Shown here: positions 1-4,939 of the stretch, one piece after another
Numbering within the stretch: position 1 is the stretch's first letter
How the letters are laid out: every line of letters starts with the position of its first letter
Assembly (NCBI GenBank): GCA_031255655.1
Contig: JAIRSB010000138.1
Coordinates: forward strand, 1-7,028
Length of the DNA: 7,028 bases
Origin: Spirochaetaceae bacterium
Lineage (GTDB): Bacteria > Spirochaetota > Spirochaetia > Treponematales > Breznakiellaceae
Direction: 5' to 3'
Program-made: the position numbers and the translations under genes
Notes under the pieces: model-generated
What the model saw: the letters and a program-made list of their open reading frames with translations, nothing else
Databases searched by the model: none
Told to the model about the DNA's origin: nothing

Positions 1-2
1 AA

Positions 3-647
3 AAAATCGCCTTTGCCGTAGACGCTTCGCTCGAAACATTCAAGCAGGCAGCGCGGCGCGGCGCGGGAATGCTTTTTGTTCATCACGGACTTTTCTGGGG
101 AAATCCGCAGCGAATCGACGGCGTTCTGCGCGCGCGTATCGGCTTTTTGCTTAAAAACAACCTTGTCCTCTATGCCGCGCACCTTCCGCTTGACGCGCAC
201 GGCGAACTTGGAAACAACGCCGCCCTATCCGCCCTGCTCGGCATAGAGGACAAACAGCCATTTGGCTTATACCACGGAGTAAAAATAGGCTTTAAGGGAC
301 ACCTTGCCGCGCCGCTGACCATTGACGAGGCGGCAGCGCGCATAAGTTTCAACGGCTCCACGCCGCTTGCGATACATCCTTTCGGCAAGCAGAAAAACTA
401 TACCTGCGCAGTGATTTCAGGCGGAGCGGCTACGGAAGCGATTCAGGCCATTGAAGAAGAGGTTGATCTGTACGTTACAGGTGAAGGCTCCCATTCCATT
501 TATAATACCGCGCTTGAAGGCGGCATAAACATGCTTGCCGGAGGGCATTACGCCACCGAAGTCTGGGGCCCGCTCAAATTGGCGGAATATTGCAAAACCG
601 CGTTGAACATAGAAACAGAATTCATTGACGCGCCTACCGGTTTGTAA
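3..647 (+). CDS. NIF3/YbgI-family dinuclear metal protein (5' partial)
   Basis: The frame is open from the left edge, so the true start lies outside the window. The 214 visible residues are most of a protein that is usually about 250 long. Seen: the VDAS-LET segment, then HHGLFW at codons 81-98 with the paired histidines (81-86) that bind metal in this family, then TGEGSH (close to the TGEVSE of E. coli YbgI), and near the end GGHYATE, whose His (546-548) and Glu (558-560) are the other family metal ligands. The ATG at 69 is internal, because conserved sequence precedes it. The family forms a hexameric toroid with a two-metal site and is often mislabelled GTP cyclohydrolase I type 2; its physiological role is not settled. 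It heads the visible part of the operon and stops 13 bases before lspA. Family assignment is secure; function is not. Confidence 0.9.
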   Translation, partial: KIAFAVDASLETFKQAARRGAGMLFVHHGLFWGNPQRIDGVLRARIGFLLKNNLVLYAAHLPLDAHGELGNNAALSALLGIEDKQPFGLYHGVKIGFKGHLAAPLTIDEAAARISFNGSTPLAIHPFGKQKNYTCAVISGGAATEAIQAIEEEVDLYVTGEGSHSIYNTALEGGINMLAGGHYATEVWGPLKLAEYCKTALNIETEFIDAPTGL

Positions 648-650
648 AAA

Positions 651-656
651 AGGAGG
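651..656 (+). promoter_or_regulatory. Ribosome binding site of lspA
   Basis: AGGAGG lies four bases before the ATG at 661, just after the stop codon of the NIF3-like gene. It fixes the lspA start at 661. The in-frame ATG at 625 would place 12 extra residues inside the upstream gene and has no comparable site. Confidence 0.85.
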
Positions 657-660
657 AAAA

Positions 661-1200
661 ATGACTGCAAGTAACATAAACTTTTTGAAAAAGGCGGCGC
701 CGTTCTCGTTAACCGTGCTGGTTATTTTGCTTGATCAGCTTACAAAATCCTACATAGCGAGTAATTGGGAAATCGGAACAATGATAGCGGATGTTTTCAA
801 CAATGATTTGCTGCGCATATATCACGTGCGTAACAAGGCAATAGCGTTTAGTTTGGGAGGCAGCTTGCCGGAAACCATACGCCCCGCGCTGTTTATTGTC
901 CTGCCCATCATTGTTTTAGGCTTTTTGTGCTTTTTTTATTGGAAATCAGACGATTTTACCGAAGCGCAGCGATGGGCTATAGCGGGAATAGTGGGCGGCG
1001 GCGTTGGCAATCTTATTGACCGCATTTTCCGACCTGACGGCGTTGTAGACTTTATCAGTGTAAAATTCTTCGGCATACTAGGCTTTGAACGCTGGCCGAC
1101 CTTCAATGTCGCGGACTCCGCTGTTGTAATTTCCGTGTTTGTATGGCTGTTTTCGCTGTTTCTTACGCCGGAGAAAGGCAAAAAAGGAGCGGAAGCATGA
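661..1200 (+). CDS. lspA: Lipoprotein signal peptidase (signal peptidase II)
   Basis: This inner-membrane aspartic protease removes the signal peptide from prolipoproteins after Lgt has added diacylglycerol to the lipobox cysteine. The protein has 179 residues, normal for the family, with four hydrophobic segments (about 15-33, 73-94, 104-122 and 150-168). Conserved boxes are present in order: LDQLTK (24-29), RNKAIAFS (57-64), GNLIDR (116-121), VVDFI (128-132) and FNVADSA (148-154). By analogy with the Pseudomonas and E. coli enzymes the catalytic pair is Asp130 and Asp152, both intact. The second box departs from the common NxGAAF form by having Lys-Ala-Ile after Asn58. The start at 661 is set by a strong AGGAGG. 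The stop overlaps the next start by four bases (ATGA), so the two are probably translationally coupled. Confidence 0.97.
   Translation: MTASNINFLKKAAPFSLTVLVILLDQLTKSYIASNWEIGTMIADVFNNDLLRIYHVRNKAIAFSLGGSLPETIRPALFIVLPIIVLGFLCFFYWKSDDFTEAQRWAIAGIVGGGVGNLIDRIFRPDGVVDFISVKFFGILGFERWPTFNVADSAVVISVFVWLFSLFLTPEKGKKGAEA
1185..1189 (+). promoter_or_regulatory. Ribosome binding site of the small gene after lspA
   Basis: AGGAG inside the last codons of lspA, seven bases before the ATG at 1197. It supports a start at 1197 over the earlier in-frame ATG at 1143, which lies deep inside lspA. Confidence 0.75.
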
Positions 1201-1541
1201 CAAAACGCGGAAACACCATTCTTTTTATCGTTGCGGCGACGGGTTTCAACATTGTTTTAACCGGATTGATATTCGTTTTTATGTTTGCGCTGTTTTTTGT
1301 GTTCATAAAGCCGTTTATCAGCGACAACTACATCATATTCGGCCTGCCCGTAGTTTTTATGATATCGATACTTATATCGTTTATTTTGTACCGCGCGATA
1401 TTAAAACGATTTTTGGCGAATGTCGACATGGATAAATACTTTGACACCGCTTTCACATTCAAGAAAAAAACGCCTTTGCCGGAGAAAACCGAACCCGCCG
1501 CCCCACCTCCAGAGAAGCCGGCGGAAGCAAAGCGCGGGTAG
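1197..1541 (+). CDS. Small two-helix membrane protein of unknown function
   Basis: I do not recognise this 114-residue protein. It has a short basic N-terminus (MTKR), a long hydrophobic stretch at about 7-37, a second at about 45-66, then a basic segment (about 66-72) and a soluble tail. The tail ends in a Pro/Glu/Lys/Ala-rich run from about 91 to 114. With the basic ends on the inside, both termini would be cytoplasmic. The start at 1197 overlaps the lspA stop as ATGA and has AGGAG seven bases upstream, so translation is probably coupled to lspA. The context suggests a membrane function made together with lipoprotein processing, but nothing in the sequence shows an enzyme motif. That it is a real gene is well supported by the spacing and the ribosome site; the function is open. 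Confidence 0.8.
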   Translation: MTKRGNTILFIVAATGFNIVLTGLIFVFMFALFFVFIKPFISDNYIIFGLPVVFMISILISFILYRAILKRFLANVDMDKYFDTAFTFKKKTPLPEKTEPAAPPPEKPAEAKRG

Positions 1542-1571
1542 TACGCAGTAATTTTTAAGGAGACGCGACAG

Positions 1572-2726
1572 ATGAGTGATGTTTTTATGAACACGTACCA
1601 TCGTTTGCCGGTAACGTTTACGTCTGGCGATGGCTGCTATCTTTTTGACGATGCCGGGAGCCGCTATTTGGACTTTACATCCGGCATAGCGGTTAATTGT
1701 TTGGGACACCGGCACCCCGCGTTGATTTCGGCGCTGAATATTCAGGCGAATAAACTTTTCCACGTTTCAAACTATTACCAGTGCGACACGGCGGAAGCCT
1801 TTGCACGTAAACTTACGGCGGCGGCGGGAATGGAAAAAGTCTTTCTTTGCAATTCCGGCGCGGAAGCGAATGAATGTGCCTGCAAGATTGCCCGTAAATA
1901 CTCGCTGGTAAAGTACGGCGAAGGCCGGCACACGATTGTCAGCCTGAAAGGAAGCTTCCACGGCAGAACCATCACGATGCTGTCGGCAACTGGGCAAGAG
2001 CGTTTTCATACGAACTTTGGTCCGTTCACTGAAGGCTTTCGCTTCGTCGAGCCGGGGGATGTGGACGCGCTGAAAACCACGCTCGACTCCTCGGTCTGCG
2101 CCTTGCTCATCGAAGCGGTTCAGGGCGAGAGCGGCGTTGTCCCGCAAAGCGCGGATTTCGTCGGGGCGGCTGCGGAAATCTGCGCTAAAAAAGACATCCT
2201 GCTCATGTTCGACGAAATTCAGTGCGGGCTGGGGCGCACCGGAACTTTCTTTGCGTTTGAAAGCTACGGCGTTAAGGCCGATGTGGCAACGCTTGCCAAA
2301 GGGATTGCCGGAGGTCTGCCTATGGGCGCGGCGTTGGCCGGAGAAAAGGCCTGCGATGTGTTGGCAGTAGGCGATCACGGCAGCACCTGTGGGGCCAATC
2401 CGCTTGCCGCGGCCTGCGGCATAGCAGTGCTCGACATTGTGAACACGCCAGCTTTTTTAAGCGAAATCGCCGAAAAAGGCGCTTATTTCATGGAAAAACT
2501 TGAGACGTTAAAGCCCATGGTCAAGGCTGTGCGCGGTAAGGGACTTATGCTTGCCGCCGACTTGAACGTGGAAGCCCGCCCCGTCCTTGAAAAGCTCCTT
2601 AAACGAGGCGTGCTGGCGCTTTCCGCCGGAGAGGGGAAGACCCTGCGCTTCCTGCCGCCCTACATAATCAGCAAAGACCAGATTGACGCTGGACTGGATG
2701 TTTTGCGCGGTGTGCTGGCAGACTAG
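1572..2726 (+). CDS. argD: Acetylornithine aminotransferase-like class III PLP enzyme
   Basis: It is predicted to transfer an amino group between N-acetylornithine and 2-oxoglutarate in arginine synthesis; the same family also serves succinyl-diaminopimelate in lysine synthesis. The 384 residues match the compact ArgD form. Seen: FTSGIAVNCLGHRHP (35-49), CNSGAEANE (93-101) for PLP phosphate contacts, SFHGRT (128-133), EAVQGE (181-186), FDEIQCGLGRTG (213-224) with the cofactor-ring Asp214, TLAKGIAGGLP (240-250) with the Schiff-base Lys243, and GSTCGANPLA (270-279), which is usually closer to STFGGNPLA. The start has AAGGAG nine bases upstream (1557-1562); the ATG at 1587 is a less likely alternative. 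It lies 30 bases after the small membrane gene and 12 before ispG. No other arginine gene is in view, so the exact substrate within the family is inferred. Confidence 0.88.
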   Translation: MSDVFMNTYHRLPVTFTSGDGCYLFDDAGSRYLDFTSGIAVNCLGHRHPALISALNIQANKLFHVSNYYQCDTAEAFARKLTAAAGMEKVFLCNSGAEANECACKIARKYSLVKYGEGRHTIVSLKGSFHGRTITMLSATGQERFHTNFGPFTEGFRFVEPGDVDALKTTLDSSVCALLIEAVQGESGVVPQSADFVGAAAEICAKKDILLMFDEIQCGLGRTGTFFAFESYGVKADVATLAKGIAGGLPMGAALAGEKACDVLAVGDHGSTCGANPLAAACGIAVLDIVNTPAFLSEIAEKGAYFMEKLETLKPMVKAVRGKGLMLAADLNVEARPVLEKLLKRGVLALSAGEGKTLRFLPPYIISKDQIDAGLDVLRGVLAD

Positions 2727-2738
2727 TGGTAGCGTGGC

Positions 2739-3947
2739 GTGACAGAATCTTCGTGCCCTGAAAAAAGGCCTCGCCCAAAAACCAGACAGATTGCGGTAGG
2801 CGGCTTTGGCGGCGTAAACCGGATTGTGATAGGCGGCGGCGCTCCCGTATCGATACAAACGATGTGGAAAGAGCCGCTAAGGTCCGAAGACGTTTGCGGA
2901 AAGGGCCTTGCCGAAACCCTACGGCGCATCAAGAAGCTTTCAGCCATGGGCTGCGGCCTATTGCGCTTCGCCGTCCCGGACATGGAGGGTGCGGAGACGC
3001 TGGGGCGTTTGTCCGCCGCCTGCCCCATGCCGCTTGTCGCGGACATTCACTTTGATTACAAGACGGCGCTGCGCGTTCTGGACTTCCCTGTGGCGAAGAT
3101 ACGGATAAATCCAGGTAACATAGGCGGCAAAGAGCGCGCTCTCAAAGTGATTGCTAAGGCGCGCGATAAGGGCGCGGCTATCCGCATCGGGGTGAATGGC
3201 GGCAGTCTGCCGCATGACTTGCGGGCGGAACTCGCTTCCGGCGAGTTTACTCACGAGGAAGCGATTGTCCGCGCTGCCGAGCGAGAGCTTGCCCTTTTTG
3301 ACGAGGCGGGTTTTGAAAGCGTGGTAGTTTCTATGAAGGCGTCGTCCGTGAACGCTACTATAGCGGCGGCGCGGGCGTTCGCCGCCCGCTACGCAGCGCC
3401 GCTGCATATAGGGGTCACGGAGGCCGGCCCTCTTATCGCCGGTGTCGTGCGGAACACAGCGGCCCTCTACTTACTTCTGACAGAGGGAATAGGCGACACC
3501 CTTCGGGTGTCGCTGTCCGACACGATGGAACGCGAGCTAATTGCGGCGCGGGAAATACTAATGACGGCGCGGGAAAGCGCCAACGCCTCCGCAAGCGGAG
3601 GCGTTGGCGGCGGGCGCTTCGACTTGGCGGACGGGGCACGTATCGTCTCTTGCCCGCGCTGCGGCAGGTGCGCTTTCGACACGCACGCTTTCACGGATAG
3701 GTGGCAGGCCCGCCTGTATTCTATCCGCAAAAACATAACTGTGGCGGTGATGGGCTGCCCGGTGAATGGGCCGGAGGAAGCCCGTGCCGCCGACATCGGG
3801 ATAACCGGCGCGGGTAATAAAATCCTCATCTTTAAGCAAGGACAAATATCTCGCCGTCTTGATGTTCCCGATGAAAGCCGCGCCGCCGATATTGCCGACC
3901 GCGCCTTTCAAGAAGAGTTGGAAAACTGCGGGTACACCCCGCGCTAA
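2739..3947 (+). CDS. ispG: 4-hydroxy-3-methylbut-2-en-1-yl diphosphate synthase
   Basis: This is the seventh MEP-pathway step, a [4Fe-4S] enzyme that reduces methylerythritol cyclodiphosphate to HMBPP. The protein has 402 residues. The TIM-barrel part carries KTRQ (14-17), GGGAPVSIQTM (32-42), LVADIHFDYK (99-108), KIRINPGNIG (120-129), IGVNGGSLP (150-158) and GDTLRVSLSD (252-261). The cluster domain has CPRCGR (305-310) and GCPVNGPEEA (339-348), giving ligands Cys305, Cys308, Cys340 and probably Glu347, equivalent to Cys270, Cys273, Cys305 and Glu312 of E. coli. The usual NGPGEA reads NGPEEA here. The start is GTG at 2739: an in-frame stop at 2730 blocks any extension and KTRQ leaves no later start. 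There is no clear ribosome site, so coupling to argD, 12 bases upstream, is likely. A Gly/Ala/Ser-rich linker at 280-291 is encoded by a perfect palindrome. Confidence 0.96.
   Translation: MTESSCPEKRPRPKTRQIAVGGFGGVNRIVIGGGAPVSIQTMWKEPLRSEDVCGKGLAETLRRIKKLSAMGCGLLRFAVPDMEGAETLGRLSAACPMPLVADIHFDYKTALRVLDFPVAKIRINPGNIGGKERALKVIAKARDKGAAIRIGVNGGSLPHDLRAELASGEFTHEEAIVRAAERELALFDEAGFESVVVSMKASSVNATIAAARAFAARYAAPLHIGVTEAGPLIAGVVRNTAALYLLLTEGIGDTLRVSLSDTMERELIAAREILMTARESANASASGGVGGGRFDLADGARIVSCPRCGRCAFDTHAFTDRWQARLYSIRKNITVAVMGCPVNGPEEARAADIGITGAGNKILIFKQGQISRRLDVPDESRAADIADRAFQEELENCGYTPR
3578..3609. repeat. Perfect 15-base inverted repeat inside ispG
   Basis: The arm CGCCAACGCCTCCGC (3578-3592) is followed by AA and then by its exact reverse complement (3595-3609). 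In RNA it would give a very stable GC-rich hairpin of at least 14 pairs. It is read in frame as residues 280-291 of IspG, low-complexity Ser/Ala/Asn/Gly/Val, between the barrel and the iron-sulfur domain. Compared with the IspG sequences I know, the linker here is about a dozen residues longer, matching the palindrome. No flanking target duplication is obvious. Confidence 0.9.
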
Positions 3948-3959
3948 CGCTTTACGGGA

Positions 3960-4238
3960 CTACGGGAACAAAACAGGGAAAAAAAGCGCAGTGGCGCAGA
4001 TTAGGATGATGGCTGTCAAAACAAGGACTTTGGACTTTGTATCGGTCAGAGATTTGAAGATGCCAAAACGCGGCTTTGTCGCGTTCCGCGGACGCTGGGC
4101 GTCTTCGTACAAGGCGCGGACACTCGGACTGGCTTTTTGAAGACGGTGTTCGCGGGAATAATAAAAAACCACATCGCTCTCTGACAATTTCTCTTCGTCT
4201 ACGGGGCGAATATCAGGCGAATTGACCGACCCCCGCAT
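3960..4238 (-). CDS. Small tail-anchored-like membrane protein, function unknown
   Basis: I do not recognise this 92-residue protein. It has a charged soluble N-terminal part (about 1-70) containing SDVVFYYSREHRLQKASP (21-38), a basic stretch before the membrane, and one hydrophobic helix at about 71-91 that reaches the C-terminus. The ATG at 4238 shares one base with the rhomboid stop (TGATG on the minus strand), so translation is probably coupled. A TTG at 4241 could extend it by one residue but is less likely. No strong ribosome site is seen (a GGGGCGG-like stretch lies upstream). The basic residues before the helix predict a cytoplasmic N-terminus. The gene ends 12 bases from the end of convergent ispG. 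Coupling to the rhomboid makes a partner role thinkable, but that is inference. Confidence 0.75.
   Translation of the reverse strand: MRGSVNSPDIRPVDEEKLSESDVVFYYSREHRLQKASPSVRALYEDAQRPRNATKPRFGIFKSLTDTKSKVLVLTAIILICATALFFPVLFP
3979..3997 (-). terminator. Possible weak intrinsic terminator in the 3' end of the last minus-strand gene
   Basis: Read on the minus strand, GCGC-CACT-GCGC is followed directly by seven T residues. The stem is only four pairs, and the site lies within the final codons of the 92-residue gene (stop at 3960), so it may only reflect coding constraint. The 12-base gap between the convergent genes has no better candidate. Confidence 0.25.
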
Positions 4239-4864
4239 CAACGCCGCCCCAGCATCATCTTAATCGGATTCAAATTGAACCGCGCCAGAAAATACAGCCA
4301 TCCAAAGCCGAAACCCGCAAGATGAGTAAGATGGGCCACGCCGTTCGATACGCCGAAAACCATAGAAAAAGTCTCTATTGCGGTAAAGCCAAGCACCATT
4401 ACAGGCGCGCGCAACGGCAAAATCCCCCAGATGTACAGCACTGAATTAGGGAAAAAGGCGGCGTAGGCAAGCTGAACGGCGAATATGGCTCCCGACGCGC
4501 CCAAAAGCGGAACGGCGGCGGCACCCGTGAACAGGAAAACAATGAACGAAAAAACTCCCGCAAGTGTCCCCGTTACAAGATAGTAAACAAGAAATTCTTT
4601 GCTGCCCATGTAACGTTCAGTCTGCGTTCCAAAAACAAACAGCGCAAGCATATTAAAAATTATGTGACTGAAATTAGCGTGTGCGAACATATATGTCAAA
4701 AACTGCCATACAAAACCGTGCAACACGAAAACCGGCGTCATTGCAAGTATACGAGTTGCGATAGGAAATATATTTTGTGCCGCGAAAACAAGTGCATTCA
4801 CGCATATCAGCACAAGGGTTACATTGAAATAACTATATGCAAAAGGTCTGCGGATCAGCTTCAT
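4238..4864 (-). CDS. Rhomboid-family intramembrane serine protease
   Basis: Rhomboids cut transmembrane helices of other proteins within the bilayer. The 208-residue protein shows the six-helix core fold. Seen: WQFLTYMFAH (53-62), the HxxxN motif at 67-71 (His67, Asn71; E. coli GlpG His150 and Asn154), Tyr/Gly-rich helix 3, the GASG motif (122-125) with catalytic Ser124, and AHLTHLAGFGFG (177-188) with catalytic His181. The dyad is complete, so an active protease is expected. There is no extra cytoplasmic domain like that of GlpG. The ATG at 4864 starts shortly before the first helix; no strong ribosome site is visible upstream. It follows the degenerate GGDEF gene by 75 bases and overlaps the start of the small membrane protein downstream by one base. 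The physiological substrate cannot be read from the sequence. Confidence 0.93.
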   Translation of the reverse strand: MKLIRRPFAYSYFNVTLVLICVNALVFAAQNIFPIATRILAMTPVFVLHGFVWQFLTYMFAHANFSHIIFNMLALFVFGTQTERYMGSKEFLVYYLVTGTLAGVFSFIVFLFTGAAAVPLLGASGAIFAVQLAYAAFFPNSVLYIWGILPLRAPVMVLGFTAIETFSMVFGVSNGVAHLTHLAGFGFGWLYFLARFNLNPIKMMLGRR

Positions 4865-4939
4865 GATTTAAGTGTACTACTCAAACATTATCGATTCTAG
4901 TAACAGAGCTGATAGTAAAATCGCTTTCCGCCGGTATCC
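4865..4939. other. 75-base intergenic gap before the rhomboid gene
   Basis: The gap separates the stop of the degenerate GGDEF gene from the rhomboid start on the minus strand. A GATAAT and a TAGAAT hexamer could act as -10 elements, but neither has a convincing -35 at normal spacing. No terminator-like hairpin with a T run is seen. It is open whether the rhomboid pair has its own promoter. Confidence 0.4.

Noticed and set aside
625..660. Earlier in-frame start of lspA at 625
   Set aside because: It overlaps the end of the NIF3-like gene and ignores the AGGAGG before 661; family proteins need no such extension.
3371..3389. 7-base GC-rich inverted repeat inside ispG
   Set aside because: Short and in an Ala/Arg-rich GC-rich coding stretch; expected by chance.
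3493..3513. Perfect 9-base inverted repeat with a TTC loop inside ispG
   Set aside because: It encodes the conserved GDTLRVS segment of IspG, where common codon choices alone make a near-palindrome, and no T run follows.
3929..3943. 5-base stem at the end of ispG as a terminator
   Set aside because: Short stem, inside the last codons, with no following T run.
4664..4900. Plus-strand open frame opposite the start of the rhomboid gene
   Set aside because: The minus-strand frame carries all rhomboid motifs; the plus-strand product has no recognisable features and no ribosome site was noted.
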